Part shown: in pieces, positions 7,466 to 14,456 of the stretch
Numbering within the stretch: the first letter of the stretch is position 1
How the letters are laid out: every line of letters begins with the position of its first letter
Source of the DNA: Ignavibacteriales bacterium
Lineage (GTDB): Bacteria > Bacteroidota > Ignavibacteria > Ignavibacteriales > SURF-24
DNA length: 32,547 nt
Direction: 5' to 3'
NCBI GenBank assembly: GCA_026390815.1
Contig: JAPLFH010000029.1
Span: 1-32,547, forward strand
Made by a program: the position numbers and the translations under genes
The notes under the pieces: generated by a model
The model's database searches: none
The model's input: the letters and a program-made list of their open reading frames with translations, nothing else
Told to the model about the DNA's origin: nothing

Positions 7466-7620
7466 AACACAGAAAACAGAAAACAGAATTCAGAATGAAA
7501 AACCAATGATATCCTGTCTTTTATCTTCTGTCTTCCGACTTCTGTTTTCCGACTTCTATTTTCAGTATTCTATTTTTTTTCTATCTTGCCGGCAACATTT
7601 TCATTTCTAAAGCATCTATA
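7466..7620. repeat. Low-complexity spacer with short tandem repeats
   Basis: A purine-rich run (ACAGAAAACAGAAAACAGA) is followed by a pyrimidine-rich run in which CTTCTGTCTTCCGA (7525-7538) is repeated as CTTCTGTTTTCCGA (7539-7552) and then partly as CTTCTATTTT. The two halves are roughly complementary (CAGAAAACAGAA against TTCTGTTTTC), so the spacer could fold. No gene is seen. Confidence 0.6.
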
Positions 7621-7641
7621 AAGTAAACGAGTGGAAATTCT

Positions 7642-8154
7642 TTGGTAAATTCTTCCAAGAGCATAATTGAATTCACTTTGATTTATAACCGGCATAAATC
7701 GCGGTTATATTTCTACATCTTTAAAATGGTGAATGATAAAATGCTTACGGAAGATATTGTACAGAATGTTTTTATTAAACTCTTTGAAAATTTGGAGAAC
7801 TTACGTGAAAAGGAGTTCGTAGCAACATGGATTTATACAACAGCCCGCAACGAAGTCTTTGATCACCTGCGAAGAAAGAAAAGGAAACCACTGGAAATAA
7901 CTGAAGATGATTTTGAATTCACTTCAGAAGATGATTTGGTTATTGATTACGAAAGCATTGAATTGAAAAAGATAGTTCTAACTGAGTTGGAAAAACTACC
8001 TGAGGAGCAAAGAGAGGTTTATTTACTTAAAGAGTATTCCGGTTTAAGCTATAAAGAAATTGCTGATATTCAAAAGATAGATGAAGTGCTAGTAAAGAGC
8101 CGGTTGTTTAAAACAAGACAAAAGTTAATTAAGCGTATATCAAAATTAGTATGA
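7642..8154 (+). CDS. ECF-type RNA polymerase sigma factor
   Basis: This 170-residue protein is a group 4 (ECF) sigma factor that directs RNA polymerase to a specific promoter set. Region 2 spans about 11-78 (LTEDIVQNVFIKLFENL, ATWIYTTARNEVFDHLRR). Region 4 spans about 105-165, with LPEEQREVYLLKEYSGLSYK and EIADIQKIDEVLVKSRLFK forming the helix-turn-helix. The acidic linker between them is normal. The likely start is TTG at 7642, since the next ATG would remove part of region 2. The anti-sigma gene follows after 21 bp, the usual arrangement. The regulon is not visible; the downstream TonB-type genes suggest envelope functions. Confidence 0.92.
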   Translation: MVNSSKSIIEFTLIYNRHKSRLYFYIFKMVNDKMLTEDIVQNVFIKLFENLENLREKEFVATWIYTTARNEVFDHLRRKKRKPLEITEDDFEFTSEDDLVIDYESIELKKIVLTELEKLPEEQREVYLLKEYSGLSYKEIADIQKIDEVLVKSRLFKTRQKLIKRISKLV

Positions 8155-8175
8155 ACAAAAATTAATGGTAAAATT

Positions 8176-8643
8176 ATGGACTGCGAAAAATATCAACTGC
8201 TGATTCAGGAATTCCACGATGGTGAGCTGGAGAAAGGAAAAGAACCGTTGATCTTTACCCACCTTTCCTTGTGCACTGAGTGCAGAGATTTTATGAAAGG
8301 ATTAAATCAATTAAATCTTTTTGCCCAGGAAGAAATAAAAGAATTTCCATCAAGTCTGGATGAAAAGATTATGCGGGCGATTGAAAAAAAAGAAACGTAC
8401 AACAACACAAATATTTTTATGCGCAGAACCCCGGCTTATGTTTCTTATGCGCTTGGAGTAATAGTAATTCTTTTGGGACTTTACTTATTCAACTCAACAA
8501 AAGAATACCAGGGCGATTTACGTGAAGCTGTGAGTATTATGAAAGAGCAGAATCAACAAATGCAGTTAATAATGAACAGCTTGCCGGAAGTAGAAGTAAA
8601 ATATCATATGCCTAATCCAATAATGATCTACTCTAAATTGTGA
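8176..8643 (+). CDS. Membrane anti-sigma factor with zinc-finger domain
   Basis: This 155-residue protein has a zf-HC2 type anti-sigma domain at the N-terminus. The metal-binding pattern is H29-x3-C33-x2-C36 (THLSLCTECRDF) with C3 nearby. A single membrane span lies at about 87-106 (YVSYALGVIVILLGLYLF), and a short extracytoplasmic tail rich in Gln and Met follows. It should hold the upstream ECF sigma factor inactive at the inner membrane until a signal arrives. Its stop overlaps a possible GTG start of the next gene (GTGA at 8640-8643), so these genes are probably one operon. The sensing domain is unusually small, about 50 residues, so a separate sensor partner is plausible. Confidence 0.88.
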   Translation: MDCEKYQLLIQEFHDGELEKGKEPLIFTHLSLCTECRDFMKGLNQLNLFAQEEIKEFPSSLDEKIMRAIEKKETYNNTNIFMRRTPAYVSYALGVIVILLGLYLFNSTKEYQGDLREAVSIMKEQNQQMQLIMNSLPEVEVKYHMPNPIMIYSKL

Positions 8644-8651
8644 GACAAAAA

Positions 8652-9482
8652 ATGAATACACTAATTAAAATATTAGGTATAGTTTTATTTGGTTTAATAT
8701 TAAACTCGTGTAAGCAAAAAGAAAATGATGTTCGGGATGATTTATTCTGGAATCCACAGATTGTTGATGAACCTGTAAAGTTGATTACTAATGTTGAAAT
8801 AATTCAAGACAATATCAGGAAAACATTATCAACTAAAACTATATCAGAATTTTTTGGAGCAGGTGAACAAAATTTTCCAATTGAAATAGCAATTGATAAG
8901 TATGGGAAATTTAACTCTCTTCAAATAAATGATTTTTCGAATCCGGACACAAAGACTAAAGTAATGTTTTTAATGAGTAATAAAGATTTTATCAATATCT
9001 TAAAAATGATTGAATGTAAACCCGCAAAATTAAGAGGTCGACCCGTTGGAAGTTTGTTGTATCTAAATTTGGTTGTTACTGTTAATCCAAATGGTGTCAT
9101 CGTGGTTCCTTGGACAGTAAAGGAGCTTAAGATTACAAAAGATACATTCAAAAAAAAATCTGATGATGAAGCATTTACATTTGTTGAACAGATGCCGGTG
9201 TACCCTGGCGGTATAGATGCGTTATTAAAATTTATTTCCGCAAATATCAAATATCCTGAAATTGCCAGGCGTGCTGGTGTTGAAGGAAAAGTAATTGTAC
9301 AATTTGTAGTTGATCAGCAAGGTAAAATAACTCATTCCCAAATATTAAAAGGTCTAGGCGCTGGTTGCGATGAAGAAGCATTAAGAGTAGTTAAAGAACT
9401 TAAAAACTTTCAACCTGGTAAGCAGGGCGGGAAGGCTGTAAAAGTTAAAATGGTAATTCCATTCAGTTTTAAGCTGGAATAA
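8652..9482 (+). CDS. Lipoprotein with C-terminal TonB domain and a degenerate second copy
   Basis: The protein has a lipoprotein signal (MNTLIKILGIVLFGLILNSC, cysteine 20) and a TonB C-terminal domain at about 178-276 (VEQMPVYPGGIDALLKFIS, KYPEIARRAGVEGKVIVQF, GAGCDEEALRVVKELKNFQ). The middle region (about 63-145) appears to be a degenerate copy: IAIDKYGKFNSLQI aligns with VVDQQGKITHSQIL, and CKPAKLRGRPVGSLLYLNLV with FQPGKQGGKAVKVKMVIPF. TonB domains contact outer-membrane receptors, but here there is no transmembrane helix or proline-rich spanner, so it cannot transmit energy in the classical way. I chose ATG 8652; GTG 8640, overlapping the anti-sigma stop, would add four residues. It is paralogous to the next gene. 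Confidence 0.85.
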   Translation: MNTLIKILGIVLFGLILNSCKQKENDVRDDLFWNPQIVDEPVKLITNVEIIQDNIRKTLSTKTISEFFGAGEQNFPIEIAIDKYGKFNSLQINDFSNPDTKTKVMFLMSNKDFINILKMIECKPAKLRGRPVGSLLYLNLVVTVNPNGVIVVPWTVKELKITKDTFKKKSDDEAFTFVEQMPVYPGGIDALLKFISANIKYPEIARRAGVEGKVIVQFVVDQQGKITHSQILKGLGAGCDEEALRVVKELKNFQPGKQGGKAVKVKMVIPFSFKLE

Positions 9483-9529
9483 ATAGGAATTAAAAATCAC
9501 TTTTAATCAAATTAAATTGGAGAAAAAAA

Positions 9530-9973
9530 ATGAAAAAGAATTTAATTCTCAGTTCAGCGGTGTGTTTGTTGTTAGCAATCCTTCTTCTCAATACAAATAT
9601 TTTTGCACAGGATGCAAAAAAAGAAGGAAAGGCTAAGATTTGTGAAAAAGTTGAAGTAATGCCGGAATATATTGGCGGTACTGATGCTTTGATCAACAAA
9701 ATTGCAAGAGAAATTACATATCCCGAGCTTGCAAAAAGAGCATGCATCCAAGGCAAAGTTATGGTAGAGTTTGTAGTGGATAAAGAAGGAAATGTTACTG
9801 ATGCGAAAATTTTAAAAGGAATTGGCTCCGGCTGCGATGAGGAAGCCTTAAGAGTTGTTAATGCTTTGGGTAAATTTAAGCCTGGTACGGATAAAGGTAA
9901 ATCTGTAGCAGTTAGTATGGTGATTCCAATTAAATTTAAATTGGATGACAAAATAAAGCCTGAAACAAAATAG
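9530..9973 (+). CDS. Exported stand-alone TonB C-terminal-domain protein
   Basis: This 147-residue protein has a signal peptide (LILSSAVCLLLAILLL, cleavage near IFAQ) and then little more than one TonB C-terminal domain (about 39-138). Its motifs closely match the previous gene: VEVMPEYIGGTDALINKIA, YPELAKRACIQGKVMVEF, GSGCDEEALRVVNAL and GKSVAVSMVIPIKF. The cysteine in GCDEEAL (C102) is shared by both paralogues. With no membrane anchor or lipobox it should be soluble in the periplasm or secreted. A GGAG ribosome binding site precedes the ATG. The 47-bp gap to the upstream gene fits one operon. Function is unproven; a receptor-interacting or competitor role is a guess. Confidence 0.86.
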   Translation: MKKNLILSSAVCLLLAILLLNTNIFAQDAKKEGKAKICEKVEVMPEYIGGTDALINKIAREITYPELAKRACIQGKVMVEFVVDKEGNVTDAKILKGIGSGCDEEALRVVNALGKFKPGTDKGKSVAVSMVIPIKFKLDDKIKPETK

Positions 9974-9989
9974 AATCCTCCTTTGGTGA

Positions 9990-10011
9990 CGGGCTTTTGC
10001 AAGAAAGCCCG
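9990..10011 (+). terminator. Possible transcription terminator hairpin
   Basis: CGGGCTTT (9990-9997) pairs perfectly with AAAGCCCG (10004-10011) around a six-base loop. It lies 17 bases after the TonB-domain gene. No T-run follows, so it may be a weak or attenuating terminator, or only protect the 3' end. Confidence 0.5.
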
Positions 10012-10052
10012 CCACTGTCAAATTAACTCATCATATTTTTTGTGGAATAAAA

Positions 10053-11360
10053 ATGTATTTCAAACTTCGAATAAAATTTCTTTTAGTCGTTCTAACTTTT
10101 TTTAATTCAATTCAATTAGGTCAATCTGATGGCTTAAATAAAATTGATTTATTGTTGCTGGAAGAAAATTATTCTGCCGCAATTTCAAAACTGGATTCCC
10201 TGATAAAAGTTGACTCTCTAAATTTGAAGTCATTGTACAAACTTGGTTTAGCTTACCAGGGATTATATCAAAACGCAAAAGCAATAAATGTTTTAAATAA
10301 GGCACATAACCTGGATACGAATAATGTGAATGTTATTCTATCGCTCGGTAATAGTTACGTAAATCTGAGTTATCTTGACAAAGCAGAAAATTATTATAAC
10401 CTTGCTTACAAAAAAGATTCGACAAAAATTTCTATTGCATTTAAACTGGCTGATGTGCACATCAATGGATCCAAATTTCAAAAAGCCGCTGTCATTTATC
10501 AAAAATTGTTAACCCACGATACATCAAATTCTTTCTTGTATAAAAAACTTGGCTACTGTGCAATGAAAATAGACAGCCTGAATCTTTCATTAAAGTATTA
10601 TCAAAAAGCGCTTGAACTAAATAGCTCAGATGCAAGCACGTCTGTTCAAATGGCAGCTATTTGTTATAAACAGGATAAACTTGATTCAGCGCTTCAGTAT
10701 GTTAATTTTGGATTGCAAGTTTATCCGCAAGAACCAAACTTCAACAAGTTGAAAGGAGACATTCTTTTTAAGAAGGGAAATACGCCCGAAGCGAAGGAAT
10801 ATTATCTTAAAGTAATTTCACTTGGCGATAGTTCAGCGCAAATTTATCAAAAGCTGGGATTTTGTTACTACTTCATTGCCTCAGCAAAAGACAGCTTTAT
10901 TTCTAATGATATTTATCGGGAGAAATTTCAGAATTTCTATAAAGCTCTGGAAGCATTTGAAAAATCGTATCAAAAAGAAAAAGATAACCGTATTACTTGT
11001 TATTATGCCGGCATTGCTAACGATAAGGTTGGCTATTTTGATAAAGCAATTTACTATTTAAATGAAACTTTAAAACTTTCGCTGCCTGATAATCTTGCGG
11101 ACATTTATACTTATTTAGGTAGAGCATACCAGGTTTCCCAGCATTACACGGAAGCAATTGACTCCTGTAAGAAAGCAATGTTTTATAAACCGGAACAAAA
11201 AGAATTTCTTTTTTACATCGGGCTCATTTACGATGATATGATTAAGGATAACAAAGAAGCCTTAAAGTATTATCAGGATTTTCTAAATGAAAAGGAAAAT
11301 ACTTATGCGGATTTAAAACAATTTGCCAGAGAAAAAATTAAAGCGCTGAATAAAAGGTGA
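10053..11360 (+). CDS. Exported tetratricopeptide-repeat (TPR) protein
   Basis: This 435-residue protein has a signal peptide (LLVVLTFFNSIQLGQS) and then about ten TPR units from residue 30 to the end. Typical repeat text includes LKSLYKLGLAYQGLYQNAKA, SLGNSYVNLSYLDKAENYY, YQKLLTHDTSNSFLYKKLGY and YTYLGRAYQVSQHYTEAID. It is thus a helical scaffold for protein-protein contacts in the periplasm or at the outer membrane. It follows the TonB-domain genes on the same strand after 79 bp with a hairpin between, so it may be partly cotranscribed with the sigma factor operon. The start is ATG with a weak GTGGAA upstream. No enzymatic domain is visible. Confidence 0.87.
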   Translation: MYFKLRIKFLLVVLTFFNSIQLGQSDGLNKIDLLLLEENYSAAISKLDSLIKVDSLNLKSLYKLGLAYQGLYQNAKAINVLNKAHNLDTNNVNVILSLGNSYVNLSYLDKAENYYNLAYKKDSTKISIAFKLADVHINGSKFQKAAVIYQKLLTHDTSNSFLYKKLGYCAMKIDSLNLSLKYYQKALELNSSDASTSVQMAAICYKQDKLDSALQYVNFGLQVYPQEPNFNKLKGDILFKKGNTPEAKEYYLKVISLGDSSAQIYQKLGFCYYFIASAKDSFISNDIYREKFQNFYKALEAFEKSYQKEKDNRITCYYAGIANDKVGYFDKAIYYLNETLKLSLPDNLADIYTYLGRAYQVSQHYTEAIDSCKKAMFYKPEQKEFLFYIGLIYDDMIKDNKEALKYYQDFLNEKENTYADLKQFAREKIKALNKR

Positions 11361-11370
11361 GTTGACATTT

Positions 11371-12012
11371 TTATTTTATAAAGTGTCTTGAAGAATATTC
11401 TTCAGATGCTTCTCTTAATATCTGAAGACCATATGGTTCTTCGTCAAACTTAATTTTGTTATAAACATCTGATAGTTTAAGCCGGCAATCAACTGAAGGA
11501 ATTAAGAAATTATTTTCAAGCGAATCATATTCTCTCAAATTCCAATCGTTTGGTTCTGATTTAATAAAATGTACAACACTAATTCTATCTTGTGCAATTA
11601 AAATATATTCTTTTAAAGAATCCAGTTTTCTATAAAACGAAAACTTCATTCCTCTGTCATACGCTTCTGTAGATTTTGATAATACTTCAAAGATAACAAC
11701 TGGATTTACTAAAGTATCAGTATTTTTATCAGCAAATTTTGGCTCCCCACAAACAATAATTATATCCGGGTAAGTAAATAAATCATGTTCTTTGATATAA
11801 ACTTTCAAATCAGATTGAAGCACATTGCACTTTTTCTTCCTTAATATAGGATGAAGTTTAGCAAAAATATTCCCGCATATAAGGTTATGCTTAAAACTCG
11901 CTCCGGCAAGCGCAAACAAGCGTCCTTTTTGATATTCACTTCTGCTTTCAGCGTTTCTTTCATGCTCCAGATATTCCTCAACAGTATAAAATTTATCTTT
12001 ATCCACTTGCAT
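11371..12012 (-). CDS. Uma2-family (DUF820) PD-(D/E)XK nuclease-like protein
   Basis: This 213-residue protein matches Uma2/DUF820: N-terminal YTVEEYLEHERNAESRSEY, GASFKHNLICGNIFAKL, then YPDIIIVCGEPKF and PVVIFEVLSKSTEAYDRGMK. The nuclease-type residues are present as P82-D83 and E109-V-L-S-K113, so the core looks intact. The family is abundant in cyanobacteria and Bacteroidota and is commonly labelled a putative restriction endonuclease, but a role in restriction is not demonstrated and no methyltransferase is nearby. The start is ATG with AGGTAA upstream. It converges on the TPR gene with only ten bases between the stops. It appears to stand alone. Confidence 0.85.
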   Translation of the reverse strand: MQVDKDKFYTVEEYLEHERNAESRSEYQKGRLFALAGASFKHNLICGNIFAKLHPILRKKKCNVLQSDLKVYIKEHDLFTYPDIIIVCGEPKFADKNTDTLVNPVVIFEVLSKSTEAYDRGMKFSFYRKLDSLKEYILIAQDRISVVHFIKSEPNDWNLREYDSLENNFLIPSVDCRLKLSDVYNKIKFDEEPYGLQILREASEEYSSRHFIK

Positions 12013-12120
12013 CTTATTTTACCTCTAATTTCAATTTCAAATTACAAAGTTAGATGAAGAAATGCAACGCAGCCATTAAATCCATATTAAATGTTATTGA
12101 AATTTATTAGTGCAGAAAAG

Positions 12121-12300
12121 ATTATAGTCTATCAGTTGTTTGAATTAAATTGTAAACCCCGCCTACCGGCTGGCAGGCGTTAAAACGGTTTTTATTTGCG
12201 TGGTTTATTAAGTAACCCACGAATTAATTCGTGGGTTGGCTAAAGAAAAGACTAGATCGTTAACTGTTTTAACAGTTTATCATTCTAAAATTTTTTAATT
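12121..12300. repeat. Repeat-dense spacer with three palindromes
   Basis: The stretch between the Uma2 gene and the lipoprotein gene has no gene but several palindromes. CGCCTACC...GGCAGGCG (12160-12179) is the GC-rich type seen at 6844. A perfect 24-bp palindrome at 12214-12237 has arms AACCCACGAATT and AATTCGTGGGTT. AACTGTT-TT-AACAGTT occurs at about 12262-12277. Sequence just after the 24-bp palindrome (GGTTGGCTAAAG) resembles the arm GGTTGGACTAAAG inside the MITE at 3727-3739, so these may be related repeats. Confidence 0.7.
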
Positions 12301-12309
12301 CACACAACC

Positions 12310-12345
12310 GGTTATAGTTTATAAAATACTATAAACTAAATAACC
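12310..12345 (-). terminator. Candidate terminator after the lipoprotein gene
   Basis: GGTTAT plus AGTTTATA (12310-12323) pairs with TATAAACT (12330-12337) plus ATAACC (12340-12345), a 14-bp stem with a two-base bulge and six-base loop. It begins 15 bases beyond the stop of the minus-strand gene at 12360. The stem is AT-rich and lacks a T-tract, so the call is tentative. Confidence 0.4.
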
Positions 12346-12359
12346 AGCTAAGAGTTATT

Positions 12360-13034
12360 TTATTTTAACACTACTCCCCATTCTGCAACAACAAAACCCT
12401 CTCTTGCAAATTTTGGAACTATTGGCTTAGACAAATCTATTACATTCTTTTCAGATCCTTTAATAATAAAAAAAAGGCGAAGTACATTATCAGGTGAAGG
12501 TGATATTTTTAATCTGATTATTTTATCAATATCATTTGAAAATTGTGGATATATAAAGTAGTAGGGATAAGTTATTAGTCTTTGAATCCAGTATTGAGTA
12601 AAGTCATTTATTTCTCGGTCAATGAATCCTGATTCAGAAAGTTTGGTTCTAAAGAATAAAGGAAGAGAATCTCTGTTAACAATCCAACCTGAACTGTATT
12701 GATAAATATCAGGAGTTTTAGCTTCGTAAAAAAGATAATCGTATTTGTTATCAATCTTACCGGTTGGTTCTGCTTGAACACTCCATTCTCCTAAATATGC
12801 AGGAATTGATTCAATAACAATTCCTCCCAAAGGGAACTCTAGTTTAACTGAAACAACACTTTTCACTTGCGGATAAATGTAAATGTTGGGTTTCCTAACA
12901 ACTGCACCGCCACCGGTTGTATCGATAGGTTCGGTTGGTGTGGATGAATTTTTCTTACAACCTGTAGAAGAGGAGAACAATATTGCAACTACGATTAGAA
13001 AAACTACTAATAATTTTTTTTTCACAAAACCCAC
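12360..13034 (-). CDS. Lipoprotein with KPxIYxYP...YLFYE pattern, unknown function
   Basis: This 224-residue protein has a lipoprotein signal (LLVVFLIVVAILFSSSTGC) and a short Thr/Pro/Gly linker. The mature domain begins KPNIYIYPQVKSVVSVKLEF and contains GEWSVQAEPTGKI and YDYLFYEAK, then a second half with SGFIDREINDFTQYWIQRL and LRLFFIIKG. I recognise the pattern 'KPxIYLYP ... W.V.A.P.G ... YLF[WY]E' from uncharacterised proteins of Bacteroidota and other phyla; no function is known to me. Likely starts are GTG at 13034 or GTG at 13025; no in-frame ATG precedes the signal peptide. The gene lies 45 bp after rseP on the same strand and may share its transcript. Confidence 0.75.
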   Translation of the reverse strand: MGFVKKKLLVVFLIVVAILFSSSTGCKKNSSTPTEPIDTTGGGAVVRKPNIYIYPQVKSVVSVKLEFPLGGIVIESIPAYLGEWSVQAEPTGKIDNKYDYLFYEAKTPDIYQYSSGWIVNRDSLPLFFRTKLSESGFIDREINDFTQYWIQRLITYPYYFIYPQFSNDIDKIIRLKISPSPDNVLRLFFIIKGSEKNVIDLSKPIVPKFAREGFVVAEWGVVLK

Positions 13035-13079
13035 TCTTTTTTGTGTCGACTATTGTTTTATTGTCAGTCGAATTATTTT

Positions 13080-14435
13080 CTAAAGACTAATTAAATCGTT
13101 ATAAATTATAAATGCCATTAAAAGAATTAGTAATACAAAACCGGTATTCTGAATTGCCATTTTAATTTTAATAGGTATTTCTTTCTTAATTATTCCTTCA
13201 ACTAAAATAATGACCAAATGCCCGCCATCTAACACAGGGAAAGGTAAAATATTAAGTATCGCCAAACTTAAACTTAACATTGCAAGAAAATAAATAAATG
13301 CAGAAAATCCTGTATCTGCGGATTTAGCCGCGAATTGTGCAATTTTAACCGGTCCTCCAAAAGCGGAAGAGAATGCAACATTACCAGCAATTACATTTTT
13401 CAACATTGAAAAAGTGAGTTCTGTGTATTTGCCAATATCGGTAATTCCAAACCAGAATGATTTGAAGAAGCCATAAGATTTGTATTCAACCTTTCCTGTA
13501 AACTGCTCTCCAAATCCAATACCGATTTTTCCGGTTTTATCGGGTGTTACAGCAATCTGAATAGTATCTTTATCCCTTAAAAGAACCATTGGCAATTGCT
13601 TTTCTTTGTTTGATGAAATAATATTGGATATTTGCACGTCTTTATAAATAGGAATATTATTTATTTTTAGAAAAACATCTCCTGCTTTTAGTCCAGCTTG
13701 TTCTGCGGGAGTATTTTTTATAACACTACCAATAAATACTTTAAATCCGGTAGGGAAGATCATCAATCCTTTTTTCATATCTGGTGAAAATGAATTACGC
13801 GGGATGGAAAGATTTTTTATTTCACCATTCCGTTCCAGATTAACATTTATGTCTTTTCCTATGTTATTGATGAAAAGTTTTGTATAAACATCATCCCAGA
13901 AAATAACCGGCTCATCATTTATACTGATTAATTTATCGCCCTTCTCAAATCCTGCCTTTTGAACTGGAGTGTTTTCTGCCACGTATCCAACAGTTGTAGT
14001 TTTTACATATTGTTTTGGTTGGAAAAAATTTACTGCCCAAAAAACCAGGAAGGCAAGTAAAAGATTCATTGTAACGCCGCCGCAAATTACAATTACTTTT
14101 TTCCAGGTAGATTTAGAACGGAATTCGTAAGGCTCGGGTTTTTTATCTGCAAATTTTATATCGAAACTTTCGTCTACCATTCCGGCAATTTTAACATATC
14201 CACCCAATGGAAGAAGGCTAAGTCGATAATCTGTATTTCCTTGTCCATCCCAATCTTCGGGTAAATCGCCGAATGTAAATCCGTTTAGCTTGTTCCAGCC
14301 AAATAATCTTTTACCAAATCCGATTGTAAAAATATCTACTCGCATTCCGGTTAATTTTGCAGTAACAAAATGACCGAATTCGTGAACAAAGACGATTATA
14401 ACAATTGTAATTAAAAAATAGATAATATAATTCAT
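13080..14435 (-). CDS. rseP: RseP-type site-2 intramembrane zinc protease
   Basis: This 451-residue protein is an M50 metalloprotease that cleaves membrane-embedded substrates such as anti-sigma factors. The zinc site is seen as H18-E19-F-G-H22 (VHEFGHFVTAK) and the second ligand motif L-D403-G-G-H (FPVLDGGH). Two PDZ domains lie at about 147-210 and 233-298 (NTPVQKAGFEKGDKLISIN, NTPAEQAGLKAGDVFLKIN). Four membrane spans are visible, near 1-20, 113-135, 375-397 and 428-448. GGAG precedes the ATG. It sits 21 bp after dxr, a widespread linkage. The anti-sigma factor at 8176 is a possible local substrate, which is an inference. Confidence 0.93.
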   Translation of the reverse strand: MNYIIYFLITIVIIVFVHEFGHFVTAKLTGMRVDIFTIGFGKRLFGWNKLNGFTFGDLPEDWDGQGNTDYRLSLLPLGGYVKIAGMVDESFDIKFADKKPEPYEFRSKSTWKKVIVICGGVTMNLLLAFLVFWAVNFFQPKQYVKTTTVGYVAENTPVQKAGFEKGDKLISINDEPVIFWDDVYTKLFINNIGKDINVNLERNGEIKNLSIPRNSFSPDMKKGLMIFPTGFKVFIGSVIKNTPAEQAGLKAGDVFLKINNIPIYKDVQISNIISSNKEKQLPMVLLRDKDTIQIAVTPDKTGKIGIGFGEQFTGKVEYKSYGFFKSFWFGITDIGKYTELTFSMLKNVIAGNVAFSSAFGGPVKIAQFAAKSADTGFSAFIYFLAMLSLSLAILNILPFPVLDGGHLVIILVEGIIKKEIPIKIKMAIQNTGFVLLILLMAFIIYNDLISL

Positions 14436-14456
14436 TAAAAGTTTTCTCCAGTTAAA

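Noticed and set aside
9490-10002. 170-codon minus-strand frame opposite the TonB-domain gene
   Set aside because: Shadow of a clearly coding plus-strand gene with signal peptide and family motifs; the antisense product has no recognisable domain.
11371-12012. Restriction-modification or defence island around the Uma2 gene
   Set aside because: No methyltransferase, specificity subunit or other defence gene is adjacent; the family's label as restriction endonuclease is not evidence of defence.
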